DNA of 64,000 nt from Caprimulgus europaeus (Eukaryota; Chordata; Aves; Caprimulgiformes; Caprimulgidae), in NCBI GenBank assembly GCA_907165065.1, contig OU015530.1, forward strand, positions 45,572,965-45,636,964. Reading direction: 5' to 3'. Below the pieces are notes generated by a model that worked only from the letters and a program-made list of their open reading frames with translations, had not been told where the DNA came from and ran no database searches. Positions within the stretch are counted from its first letter, which is position 1; every line of letters starts with the position of its first letter. Both the position numbers and the translations under genes were made by a program. Below are positions 1 to 10,576 of the stretch, piece after piece.

Positions 1-523
1 TCTGAAAATCATGTATTAACAGGAGATGTTTCACTATGGAACAGTGCAAAGAGTAGTAGCAAATTATCATAGCCATTAACCCACAACCTCTAAAGGAACT
101 CAGATAAGGAATACAAACATGGCAGTAGTATCTAAAATGGATTCCAGAGGGCTATGAGTCATTAAGTCTGTTTTCCATACTAGGAAAACTGGTGTAAACA
201 ATAAAACTGAGAATGAATACACACACAGATTCAGTTTGAAAAAGCCACCACAGCTTTTGAAAAATAGTGTCTCTGCACAAATCCATTTGAGTTCTTTGAA
301 GGAGTGAAGGATCATGCGGATAGGATTGCCCTGGCTGATATTGTGTATGAAGATTAAAAAAAAACCCAACAAAACACTTAATCAGGAATCAATAAAGATT
401 TTTAAAATTTATTTCTTAAAGAAATAAAGCTATCATGGGATCAAAATTATCAAGAAAGTTAAGAATAAGCATAAATGGTGAATTTTTAGAATGGCATGGT
501 ATTACTAATTGAGTAGCACAGAG
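1..523. other. AT-rich non-coding stretch
   Basis: I see no gene, RNA or recognisable repeat here. The short open frames lack codon structure, start context or similarity to any family I know. The stretch ends where the first CR1 copy begins. Confidence 0.6.
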
Positions 524-791
524 ACTTGTTTCAGAACCTTTAAACTGGAAGAGGGTAGGTTTAGATTAGATATTAGGAAGAAATTCTTCTTCACTGTGAG
601 GGTGGTCAGACACTGGAACAGGTTGCCCAGGGAAGTTGTGGATACCTCCTCCCTGGAAGTGTTCAAGGCCAGGTTGGATGAAGCTTTGAGCAACCTGGTC
701 TAGTGGAAGGTGTCCCTGCTGATGGCAGGGGGGTTGGAACTAGATGATCTTTAAGGTCGCTTCCAACCCTAGCCGTTCTATGATTCTATGA
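524..791 (+). mobile_element. CR1 LINE 3' fragment, 5'-truncated
   Basis: This is the 3' end of a CR1 (chicken repeat 1) non-LTR retrotransposon in plus orientation. The 5' part encodes the last ~55 residues of ORF2, with the recognisable stretch FRLDIRKKFFFTVRVVRHWN followed by RLPREVV and a terminal ALSNL-type ending. It is followed by the short 3' UTR with GGTTGGAACTAGATGATC and the terminal octamer-type repeat ATTCTATGATTCTATGA at about 775-791. Only the tail is present, which is typical of incomplete reverse transcription during insertion. CR1 usually leaves no clear target duplication and I see none. The 3' UTR text resembles the copies at 8.9 and 17.5 kb rather than the one at 6.2 kb, suggesting a shared subfamily. 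The exact 5' boundary is uncertain by some 20 bases. Confidence 0.93.
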
Positions 792-877
792 ACCTGTGCC
801 ACTCAAGGTACTACTAGATATCATGGGAAAGGGATGAAGTGTAGCTTAACAAAGACTGACGATGGTACAAAATTGTT

Positions 878-922
878 CACAGTAAGAAAAAGAAAAAGAA
901 AAAAGAAAAAAAAGGAATCTAA
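878..922 (+). repeat. A-rich purine simple repeat
   Basis: An A-rich low-complexity run of irregular AAAAAG units lies just upstream of the ancient CR1 relic. I see no other structure in it. Confidence 0.7.
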
Positions 923-929
923 AGAAATG

Positions 930-1275
930 CAGAATGATTTGATAATACTGAATGACTGTGCAGACAAAATTCATGTTGATAGATGCAAAGTAATGCACTT
1001 GGGGAATATACCATCTAATTATATATACAGAATATGCACTTGGGGAATATACCATCTAATTATATATACAGAATGGTGGGCTCTAAATTAGACTAAGGAA
1101 GTCCCTAAGCTGCTGACTGTCAGAAGCTGGGAGGTTTACAGGGGAGTATCACTATGTGTATGCTCTATATTCTGTATGTTCTCCCTAATCATTTGCTACT
1201 GGCCACTGTCAGAGAGGCAGGAGACTGAGCTAGGTGGACCTTTAGTCTGACTTAGTGCAGCTGTTCTTATATTCT
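930..1275 (+). mobile_element. Ancient CR1/L3-like LINE tail, internally deleted
   Basis: This is an old, diverged CR1-type LINE in plus orientation. Its start encodes the conserved post-RT motif of ORF2, seen as DRCKVMHLGN (family form KCKVMHLG) followed by a degraded NYxYR segment. After GGCTCTAAATTAG near 1078-1091 the element jumps directly to 3' UTR text. That text includes CAGAAGCTGGGAGG, GGCCACTGTCAGAGAGGCAG and the ending AGGTGGACCTTTAGTCTGAC then GTTCTTATATTCT. I know this ending from old amniote CR1 elements of turtles and crocodilians. Most of the ORF2 C-terminus is therefore deleted. The copy also contains a 41-bp tandem duplication, listed separately. It belongs to a different and older branch than the CR1 copies with TCATAGAATCATAGAAT ends. 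Confidence 0.75.
993..1074 (+). repeat. Perfect 41-bp tandem duplication (2 copies)
   Basis: The unit at 993-1033 begins ATGCACTTGGGGAATATACC and ends ATATACAGAAT. It is repeated without any difference at 1034-1074. It lies inside the ancient CR1 relic and duplicates part of its former coding text. Perfect identity inside an old, diverged element implies that the duplication is recent compared with the insertion. Confidence 0.97.
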
Positions 1276-2054
1276 AGGGAATCCAAGGCAAAGAAAGGAA
1301 ATGTGATTTTTTTAATTTTTTTAATAGTTGAGATGGCAGCTAAAATCGAATGGAATTTCATAAGACAAAAAGGAAAGCACTTCTTTAGCTCAAGGGCTTT
1401 CTCAGCTGAATTTCAAAGGTCTGTAGCAAAGGCTTCCATTGCAAAGTTATCTCAGGAAAAGGTCATAATCTTTCATAATTGAAAAGCAACATTAGAGTTA
1501 CTTCTATTATTTAATACTGTTTATCATGCCTTAGACATTACTTCTCATAACAGCTGAGATTGATTTTTGATTTTTTTTTTTTTTTTTTTCCTAAGGAAGG
1601 CAAACCTGTATTGACAGACCAGATGAAAAAATCTCTTGTAAAAGCTGCACTGGTCGACACTGTTATCTTAGCCTGTAGAGAGAAGCAAGGAACCACAGAT
1701 CTGCTCTGAGGTAAGGGACAATTATTGTTAATGCCTTGGAAGTGGAAGGAAACACTGAGACAGAAAGTTGTATGATGTGGACCAAATTGTTCTTTAGTGA
1801 TCTCCACAGCAGAAAAGACATTCTGGAAGGAGAACTTCAGTAATATTTTAACATGTGTTCAATGTAGAGCAGTTTCATTCTCCTTGTTTCCAGATGTTTG
1901 ATGCCTTTCCAAACACAAGATGCCTAAATTAGAGGTCTGTTTGAGTAGAATACAGGTATCTCTAGAAGATTAAATCAGCTAACATGAGATCAGAATTACT
2001 TTCTGGCATTTTCCTTGCTTAATAAAAGTTATGGGCAATTGAGCTTTTAATTTA
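1276..2054. other. Non-coding spacer with poly(T)
   Basis: There is a run of 19 T at 1571-1589. I see no retrotransposon body attached to it on either strand. The remainder is unique-looking AT-rich sequence without supported genes. Confidence 0.5.
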
Positions 2055-2059
2055 GATGT
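2055..2059. repeat. Target-site duplication, left copy (GATGT)
   Basis: This 5-bp direct repeat GATGT sits immediately outside the TG end of the LTR. It matches GATGT at 3047-3051 just outside the CA end. A 5-bp duplication fits ERVL-type integrases. Confidence 0.8.
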
Positions 2060-3046
2060 TGTGGTGGTTTAACCACAGGTAGGACCATGCGGTCCTCTGC
2101 TCACTTTCCCCACGTGGTGAGATGGGAAGGGAATCACAACAAAGGGACCACAGATTAGGATGGGGTCTGGGACAGCTCACTTGACAGTTATGGTTATGGG
2201 TAAAACAGACTCAACTTGGGGAAGAAAAATCAATTTAATTCCTTGCCATTCATCTCAGTAGCACAGTGAGACATAACAACCACATCTTACAACACCTTCC
2301 CCCACCCCTCCCTTCTTCCTGGGCTCAAAAGACTTTGTTTCTGATGTCTCTACCTTCCCCCCTCAGCGGCACAGGGGACAGGGAATGGGGCGGGGGGGGG
2401 TGGTTCAGTCAGTTCACCTGTGCTGCTCTTCCTAGCATGAAAGTCCAGGAACAAGATGTTCCACAGCGAGCTTCCTGTGGAGTCATGGACCTCTTTGGGC
2501 ACAGCTCCTGGCTCTGCATGGGGATGTCCATGGGCTGCAGACTGGCCTCTGGTCCAGCGCGTGTCCTCACCCCCCAGCTCTGGGGATCCACTCCTGCTCT
2601 GGCATTGAGCATCTCTTGGGGTCTCAATTCAGTCACACCTGTTGTCAGGCTCAGCTTTTCTGCTCCACAGTGGAGTTCTCCGTGGCCTACATGTGGGTAT
2701 CTGCTCTGCCATTGGACTTCCATGGGCTGCAGGGGACCTCCTTTGCCTTTTCCTACTCCATGGTGTTGAACTAAGTGTCTGAGATTCTCTGTCTTCCTTC
2801 CTCCTGGAAACAGCTCTCTCTTTGTTTAGGCTAATGGTTGTCTTTTGTTCAGGTCAATGGCCTCTCCTCCAGGTTCTCTCCACCTTCTTCTTTTGGACAG
2901 TCCTTCCCCTCACAAACATGAATTCTCAGAGGCATTTCTCTAGTGCTAATTGGCCCAGCCTGGGCTGGGAGGTGTAGGCTTTGGAGCCAGGGGAGCTTTC
3001 ACTCTCACAAGGTGGCTCCTTCCCCCACTACCAAAAACGCAACACA
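2060..3046 (-). mobile_element. Solo LTR of an avian endogenous retrovirus (ERVL-like)
   Basis: This 987-bp LTR lies in minus orientation with the canonical ends TG...CA. Inner ends read TGTGGTGGTT on the left and CGCAACACA on the right, and it is bounded by GATGT target duplications. Read on the minus strand it starts TGTGTTGCGTTTTTGGTAG and ends with an A/T-rich segment (AATTAAATTG) followed by AGTCTGTTTTACCC. I recognise this layout from a common avian LTR family. No gag, pol or env sequence and no second LTR is present, so this is a solo LTR left by recombination between two LTRs. The segment is GC-richer than its surroundings and carries internal sub-repeats; CATGGGCTGCAG occurs at 2529-2540 and 2721-2732. 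It may contribute promoter or polyadenylation signals, but nothing here shows activity. The ERVL assignment rests on the 5-bp duplication and memory of the family. Confidence 0.85.
2374..2400 (+). other. G-quadruplex-type motif inside the LTR
   Basis: Four G-runs occur with short loops: GGGG at 2374-2377, GGG at 2381-2383, GGGG at 2387-2390 and nine G at 2392-2400. Loops are 3, 3 and 1 bases. This fits the standard four-run quadruplex pattern on the strand opposite to the LTR's own sense. Confidence 0.75.
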
Positions 3047-3051
3047 GATGT
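3047..3051. repeat. Target-site duplication, right copy (GATGT)
   Basis: GATGT directly follows the CA end of the LTR and is identical to the left copy at 2055-2059. Confidence 0.8.
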
Positions 3052-6000
3052 ATAATTTAAGAATCTGAAATTAAGTGGGGTGAATCCATGCCTATGTGCA
3101 CTTCAGTCTACACAGTACAGTGCTTCAAGAGATGTAACCTGGTCCTCAGACCCTGCACTGTAAGATCAATCCACTTCATTTGCTTCAAGCAAATATCCTG
3201 TATGTAGGTATGAGAGAACTTCTGTTTTGATGACAGCAGCTGTTATTTCAGTGTGTCATACACCTCTCATACTGTTTTGAGTCATATCTAGATAAATTAA
3301 AAATATGGTGCTTGTCATTACCTTGAACAGGTGCATGCATTCTCCACTATCCTGAAAATGAATATTTTATTGGGCCACACTAACTGGCTGATGAATTAAG
3401 TCACTTTGCTAGAGGAAAAAGGTAATAATAATGAAATTAATAAATGTATTCCTGATATATTTCTTCTGCTTTAGCCTTTTTCCAAACTCATGCATGATGA
3501 AAAGTCATGTGAAAACTAACTGCTTGGCTACTACAGCATATCGTCTGAAGCTTCACTGCAAATTCTTCTCTTCTGTCACATCTCCCTGGTGGGGATGGAG
3601 TTGGGAAAATGATAATGTATAGAAGTGTGCTTACCTGCTCTTTCAGACATTGCCATGAAGACTGTGCAGTACTGCCCAGAAACTTTTCTGGGCTCTTTCT
3701 CTATATATTGTGGACTTGAAATATCACAAGCCTCTTGATCCTAAGGGCAATGCTAAAAGGATTCTATGCATTTCTAGACTCTTGGCTAGGCTGCTTTATA
3801 TGGCAATGAAGAGTTGGTGGATAAAGGACTGCATAGTCTGCCTTTGAGGTTCTCAGACACATCTCTTTACTGAGCTCCATTTAGTTAGGTAGAATAATAA
3901 AACTTTAAGGTTGCAACTGCCTGATAATTTGTTGTGAAATCCATCCTCTTCCAAATGGTGATTGTATCTCTATTTAATGAAGGGGATCAACCATCTTTCA
4001 GATCAATCTAAACTGTAAAAAAATGTTTATAAAAGTGCCCGTAGCTCTGGAAAAGGCTTTTTTCTTCTATAAATTCTGTAAAATATGCAACTGGAATGGT
4101 TTTGTTCTTTATATTTGCAGTGAGACCCAAAAGGCTGAGGCATTAATTCCATTAGTTGCATAAAGCTTTTTTTTTTTTTCTAGAAGCTTATTGTTTTCCA
4201 AGGAAACTCAATTAGCAGAGTATGTAAAATTGTGACAGAGCATGTATTTCTTTCTTGGTGGGTCTCACTGATGGCAGCATCAGATAAAAGGATTAGCAGG
4301 AATTGTGCCATAGCAATGCAGATCTCCCATTTACCTGGAGAAAGCCTTCTGCTGTCTTGACAGCTGTGTAAGATTGTCAGCCAGGGGCGAAGAATCCTAA
4401 CTTGCACTCTAATTTGGTTGAAACTTGAATGCATGGGAGAGTACAACTATTACCTCTAGCCAAACAGAAATGAGTCAACATGTTGATAGCTTGAATGAAT
4501 AAGCAACTTTTAATAAAAGAGTGTTAACATAAGGCTCAGATTGCCATTCCCACTACCGCTTTACAAACCTGAAACTCCCCATCTCACAGGAGTCTTGTCT
4601 TCTCTGGGTCTGTGTAGAGTTGTGTGTGCTTGTAAGGGAACTCTACAATCTACATACCTTCTCCTTATATTCTTATATTATATATATTCTGAAGTCCTTT
4701 AATAACCTATACAGCAGAAACAGCAATCATAAAGGCAAGATCAGCACACCGTCCCTCACTCACGGATGAACACTGGGCTAGGCTGACTGCCTTTTTAAAA
4801 GTTAACTGTGCTGGTTTCTGTGACATTTATCTCCTGCTTACTGGGAAAAAAAACAACAACTTTGTTCATGCAGCATTAGTAACTTGGGCTGTATTTGAAT
4901 CAGCTGTCATAAGAAAGTGGAGTTAAGCTGCATAACTGTGTGTGCGTAGGGGGGAGGGATTCTTTATCTGCTGTAAAAATCATAAAAATTTAAAAGAACC
5001 TTTGGAGGAATCTTGACTGTACTGGTGGCACATGCTTGGCATATGAAATGCTGGACACTTATGCCAGTGCAAGTTCCTAATTAACAATCTCCTTATCGTA
5101 AACAATTACCATTAAATGCAGTGCATAGTGGAAGGGGGAGGAGGAAGAAACCCAGGTAGGATTGTTGGGAGCTGCATGAGTCTGTCTTTGCCTCAGGCTT
5201 AGTTAGCTGTCAAGAAAACCCCCGGAGCACCCAGAATTCACAGACTTTGCAGCTGATCATAATCAGCCCAAGCTGGGGAAAGTGGGTAAACATGTATTGT
5301 CCTCTTGACCATTGCAGGATAAAACTGTGTGTTGCTGAGTAATTGTTAAGAGATATGGGGGTCAGAAACACACACTGGCTTTAGGCATCTGTATGTGGTA
5401 CATGAAGCTCTGATCAAAGTGAGGTGATCACTGTGTGAGGTTGATGTCTGCTCTTCCATGGTCAATAAGGATGTTTTGTTATTTGTGTCCTTTGGGTTCC
5501 TGTGTTTTTGCATCGGTGCACAGGATGCTCCTGGGGGGAGGGAAAAGGCACAAAAGGTCAGGCTGATGCTTGTTGAATATCAGCTAACAGCGTGGACTGG
5601 CAGTGCTCTCAGCGGGTCCTGGTGAGAGAGAATATCACAGAAAGGCTCATGTTCATAACTGTAAAAACTGTCATCTGCCATACTGCAGCAAATCCAGCTC
5701 TCTTCTTAAGATGGCTTTGGAGCAGACTTACCATGATATTGTATTTGGTCAGTTTATCAAAGTGAGATAGATTCTGCCACACTTTGCTATCTGTAGTATC
5801 TTGCTCCAGGCTTTGGCTGAATTAATTTTGGGGAATAATCACAGAACAAAAATCTGAATGCCACTGTTAAATGTGTCAGTACAAGGCCTTTATGAGTATA
5901 GTGTTAAATACTGTAAGAGAACAGCTTTCTTTGCAACACGATCCAAGATACTAAGGCTCATGATGATGTTAACAGGGGTTAAAAAACTCTAATACATCAA

Positions 6001-6224
6001 GTGAGGATGCTACAGCCTAAACAGTCTGTATAGCCAAAACCTCCAGCATATGTCAGGTGATTTAGTGGAGCATAACATGCTGGGTTCTGGCTAAATTTCA
6101 TTATTTCTTCTGTTTCAAGAATATGTATCGGGCCAGTTACCACAGAGCAGGAGATACAACTTTTGCCATGTATCCAAGATTTGCACATTAGAATCACTAT
6201 ATAAATATGGTTTTTCGTACTAAT
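3052..6224. other. Non-coding stretch, no recognised element
   Basis: I see no supported gene. The sub-region at roughly 4960-5330 contains closely spaced homeodomain-type sites (CCTAATTAAC) and a forkhead-like GTAAACA, and is free of simple repeats. It could be a conserved non-coding element, but composition alone cannot show that. There is a short poly(T) near 4169-4180. Confidence 0.45.
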
Positions 6225-7640
6225 CATAGAATTACAGAATCACAGAATCATAGGGGTTGGAAGGGACCTCAGGAGATCATCTAGTCCAGTCCTCCTGCTA
6301 AAGCAGGTTCCCTACAACAGGCTTCACAGGAAAACATCCAGGTGGGTTTTGAACATCTCCAGAGATGGAGACTCCACAGCCTCTCTGGGCAACCTGTTCC
6401 AGTGCTCCGTCACCTTCACAGTAAAGAAATTTTTCCTTAGGTTTGTCTGGAACTTTTGGTGTTCCAGTTTTTGCCCATTGCCCCTTGTCCTGTCACTGGG
6501 TATTATGGAAAAGAGCCGGGCCCCATCCATTTGGCCTCTGCACTTCAGATATTTATAGACACTGATAAGATCCCCTCTCAGTCTTCTCCAGGCTGAAGAG
6601 TCCCAGCTCTCTCAGCCTTTCCTCATAAGGCAGATGCTCCAGGCCCCTCATCATCTTTGTGGCCTTCCACTGGACTCTCTCCAGAAGATCCCTGTCCCTC
6701 TTGAACTGAGGAGCCCAGAACTGGACACAGAACTCCAGATGTGGCCTCACCAGGGAGAGTAGAGAAGGAGGAGAACCTCCCTTGACCTGCTGGCCACGCT
6801 CTTTTTAATGCACCCCAGGTTACTGTTGGCCTTCTTTGGCCACAGGGGCACACTGCTGGCTCATGGCCAGCCTGCTGTCCACCAGGACACCCAGGTCCTT
6901 CTTCCTTTTCCAGCAGGTCAGCCCCTAGCCTGTACTGGTGCATGTGGTTATTTCTCCTCAGGTGAAGGACTCTACACTTATTCTTGTTGAACCTCATCAG
7001 GTTCCTTTCTGTACAACTCTCCAGCATGTCCAGGTCTCCTTGAATGGCAGCACAGCCTTCTGGTGTGTCAGCCACTCCTCCCATCTTGCTGAGGGTGGAC
7101 TCTATCCCTACATCCAGGTCACTGGTGAAGATATTAAACAAGACTGGACCCAGTACCAACCCCTGGGGAACACTGCTAGTTACAGGCCTCCAACTAGATT
7201 CTGCACCACTGCTCACAACCTTCTGAGCTCTGCCAGTCAGCCAGTTCTCAATCCACCTCACTGTCCACTTATCAATCCCATACCTTCTAAGCTTTGCTAC
7301 AAGGATGTTGTGGGAGACAGTATCAAAAGCCTTGCTGAAATCAAGGTAGACAACATCCACTGTTTTCCCCTCATCTACTGAACTGGTGATGACATCATAG
7401 AAGACTACCAGATTGGTCAAGCATGATTTTCCCTTAGTGAAACCATGTTGACTACTCCTGATAACCTTATTTTCTTCCAGCTGCTTAGAGATGGTGTCAA
7501 GGATGAGCTGTTCCATCACCTTCCCAGGGATGGAAGTAAGTCTGACTGGCCTGTAGTTGCCTGGATCCTCCCTCTTGCCCCTTTTGAAGATTGGAGTGAC
7601 AGAGGCTATCCTCCAGTCTTCAGGCACCTATTCTGTTCTG
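6225..7640 (-). mobile_element. CR1 LINE, 5'-truncated, about 1.4 kb
   Basis: This is the longest CR1 copy in the window, in minus orientation. Its 3' end lies at about 6225, where the plus strand reads CATAGAATTACAGAATCACA then GGGGTTGGAAGGGACCTCAG. It runs upstream through the ORF2 C-terminus and most of the reverse transcriptase, and breaks off near 7630-7640 just before the conserved PEDWR segment. The 3' UTR (AGGAGATCATCTAGTCCAGTC) and the protein tail differ from those at 524, 8919 and 17529, so this is a second CR1 subfamily. The copy is dead: it is truncated, lacks the RT catalytic box and is frameshifted. Confidence 0.95.
6324..7627 (-). pseudogene. CR1 ORF2 reverse transcriptase remnant, inactivated
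   Basis: CR1 ORF2 normally provides endonuclease and reverse transcriptase for target-primed insertion. Reading downward from 7627 the frame shows [20 protein letters not shown], then [13 protein letters not shown], then motif [20 protein letters not shown] with its catalytic Asp, then motif [15 protein letters not shown]. Motif C (FADD in the family) is missing: the protein runs ESTLSK straight into [10 protein letters not shown] at about 7082-7087. This is an in-frame loss of about six codons. The frame then reaches [12 protein letters not shown] and shifts near 6900-6910. The C-terminal text continues in another frame ([18 protein letters not shown] near 6720-6750) and again at 6324-6530 (TEHWNRLPREAVESPSLEMF). 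The N-terminal endonuclease and ORF1 are absent. No functional product is expected. Confidence 0.92.
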
Positions 7641-8918
7641 AGAGCTTTATGGTCTTGCTGTTTGGATACTCTATGTGTGTGCTTCCATGCTATTGATAGG
7701 GGAGAATTTTAAGGAGCCACAGTAGTACTGCAAGCTTGGGATAAAAGTTAGAGGATGCAACCTCAGACAACCAATACTTTGTAATGCCAGAGGACAGGTT
7801 GGTCAATACTTGGTACTGTGGATCTCCAACAGTTACTGGAAGCATTGCTTAAAATGCCTCTTATTGTATGTACGAAGAGGTACTAGACCCCTTAAGAAAG
7901 GAAAGATTTGGATGTCTTGACAGGTAATCATGATAGTTCTGTTTTAATAAATTAGTTGTCTCTGTGCCTATAAGAAATTCTGAACTCTTGTATTCTTACA
8001 CAGAAAGATCACTCTCTGGTGCTCTACTGGAGTCTGTTCTCAGTAGACTGACATTTGAGTACTTTTGAACAAGGACAGGATTCTGACCCCAGATGAAGGG
8101 GTCAGAATCCCAAGCTCCAAGTGTCTGCATACTTGAATGGCTGAGCTTATCTTTAGATCATGTATCCCTGTTCATCACACTGCAGGGTGTATGTTTGCTT
8201 AGCATTTCTACCTCTCACCACCCAGACAGGGAGGGCTTGCAGCCAACTCATTATCTTCCCTCCTGTCACAGTGTCCGTCCTCAGAAAGATTGGCAGTATT
8301 AACATCTTGTTGCTGTGGAAAGTTTGCTTAAAACCAGTTCCTTAGAAAAGATAAGCATGCAAAAGCATGAGTTTAGGTGGGGCTTCATTCTCATGGATTT
8401 TTATACAAGAATGAAAAGGGTGGCAGTAGAAATAGCAAAGAAAAGCAATGAAGGGACAGTAAAATATGGAGAAGATCCTTGCCAGCTCTCTCATTTAACA
8501 CTCAGTGGTTGTGATTTTGACTGATTTAATTAAACAGCAATTTACTGAGTCAGATTTCTGTTTCCCTGAGAAAAGAACTTGCAAAAAATCAGTATTGCAT
8601 CATCTGATACTATGTAGATAATCACTATAGACATGCAGGTGGTTTTGAACATTCACTATTACTTGTGAGGGTAATAGACAGCATTTTGTCTGTCTGAAGC
8701 CAAATCTTTACTCTTGTCTGAAGACAATAGTAAATAGTTTTTCTGGGAAAAATTTTGAAAGGATGAGGTTTCTTTTTTTGTCTTCTTTCCTGGAATAGTT
8801 ATGACCTGTCATTAATATCTGGAGTGGTGGTGAGCTGCCTTCCAGTTGGTCCTGGAGTGATGTCTATAATATGGATCAGAAAGAAACATCTATTACTTCC
8901 TTAACATGTGACAAGTGG
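7641..8918. other. Non-coding stretch between CR1 copies
   Basis: I see no gene, RNA or known repeat. Composition is ordinary for the window. Confidence 0.5.
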
Positions 8919-9370
8919 ATCATAGAATCGTAGAATGTATTGGGTTGAAAAGGACCTTCAAAGGTCATCTAGTCCAACCCCCCTCCAGTAATCAGGGACA
9001 TCTTTACTAGAGCAGGTTGCTCAGAGCCCCATCAAGCCTGACCTTGAATATCTCCAGGGACAGGGCCTCCAGTACCTCTCTGGGAAACCTGTTCCAATAA
9101 TCCACCACCCTCATACTGAAGAACTTTTTCCTAATATTGAACCTAAATCTACCCTTTTCTAATTTAAAACCATTACCCCTCATCCTATTGCTACATGCCC
9201 TTGTGAACAGTTCTTCCCCAGCTTTCTTATAGGCACCTTTCAGGTACTGGAAGGCCGCTATAAGGTCCCTCTGGAGCCTTCTCTTCTCCAGGCTGAACAA
9301 CCCCAACTCTCATTGCCTGTCTTCATAGGAGAGATGCTCCAGCCCTTTGATCATTTTTGTGGCCCTCCTC
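8919..9370 (-). mobile_element. CR1 LINE 3' fragment, minus strand
   Basis: The 3' end lies at about 8919 (plus strand ATCATAGAATCGTAGAATG then GGGTTGAAAAGGACCTTC). The element runs leftward in its own sense from about 9370. The open part encodes the ORF2 C-terminus, with MGLFSLEKRRLQRDLIAAFQ, then RFNIRKKFFSMRVVDYWNR, ending in a GALSNLL-type tail. The 5' side stops within the segment before GLEHLSYE-type text. This looks like the same subfamily as the copies at 524 and 17529. It is truncated and non-functional. Confidence 0.94.
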
Positions 9371-10538
9371 ACACAAAAAAGTGCATTTAATGCTGTGATA
9401 AAAAATATTTTCCATGGAGTTCAGATCTGTTGCATGAGTGGTGATACACCTTCTTTAACTTTTCTCATGATAAATATGTGATTTAAGTTAAAGAAGACAA
9501 TGAGAAGAGAGGAAAGTAAAGCCTTGGAGAAAGCTTGAGTGAGCATCTGTCATTTTCCTCAGGATTTATAAGAACAAAATGGCTACTGCAAAAAGCTTTT
9601 TGGTACTTATACTGGAAAAGCAGGGGAATAAAAGTACAAACTGAGTTAGTATGTGGAAAAAAACAGCACCTCTCATGTGCTAGACAGTTCTGCAGTCTCT
9701 CACTCTTCAATGGAGTTTTCTTCTAGATTCAACAATCTTCACTGTTAAATAATTAATTGTAACCAATATGTGCTCTTTAAAGGGTTTTATTTTTAAAAGT
9801 TATCTTATTCAGCTAAAAACTAAAGCATTTTGGAAAAATAACCCACAACCCAACAACCCCCAAACCAAACATTTCTCTCTCACCCACCATCCCGCAACCA
9901 GCTCTAACTGTAGATGTGGAAATCAAGGGCTTTATAGGCCCTCTAACAGGCACTAATTTCTTTTTTTTTTGGTTTTAAAAGGGAGTTTAAAGTTTTCCTA
10001 GTCTAATCCCTGAGCATATAACAGACTTGTATTGGAATATGCTATGAGCTTGTTCTGAACTTGCTTCTACTTTATATCAATCTTCTAGTGAGACTTTTGC
10101 TCAGAGAAGTTGATTTAAATGGCAAAAAAAAATTAAACTTTAGCCTAAATATTGTTTTGTCTTAGTTTCTCCAGGGCTTTTTCTTCTGCATGATCCATCT
10201 CACCTAGCTTTATTTTACCTCAATATTATTGTCTTACTCAAATCCTGAGATGGAGTTAATGGTAACACAAACTGTAAGAAATAATTTTGTAGCCTTTTGT
10301 AAGCTCTCGGAAGTTATTAGAGGACCAGACAGCCTTAACCTGAGCCCACGGGTAATCACTCAGAGTCCAGGAGTCTGAGTGCTGTCTTTGCATTCAAAAT
10401 TGTGTAAAATAAGCCACTGCATAGTGTTACAGCCTGTGCTATTGGCTGATGTTAGAGGCTATTACAGGAACCATTCCCTGTGAAGAACACTGTTATTAGA
10501 TTTCAAATGTGACTTTGCGGCTTTAAAGTTTGGGGTGG
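9371..10538. other. Non-coding stretch
   Basis: I see no supported feature apart from a short T-run near 9961-9970 and a C/A-rich patch near 9841-9900. Confidence 0.5.
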
Positions 10539-10576
10539 TTTTTTTTTGTTTGTTTGTTTGTTTGTTTGTTTTTTTT
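10539..10576 (+). repeat. (TTTG)n microsatellite with T-runs
   Basis: About six TTTG units lie between T-rich flanks. This is a simple tetranucleotide repeat. Confidence 0.92.

Noticed and set aside
1538..1807. 89-codon minus-strand open frame crossing a poly(T)
   Set aside because: The frame owes part of its length to a lysine run encoded by the homopolymer, and there is no domain or splice evidence.
2266..2769. 167-codon open frame on the plus strand
   Set aside because: It lies wholly inside the solo LTR, antisense to it. Its length follows from the GC-rich sub-repeats and it shows no domain.
6938..7381. 147-codon plus-strand open frame
   Set aside because: It is the antisense shadow of the CR1 ORF2 remnant, which reads clearly as reverse transcriptase on the minus strand.
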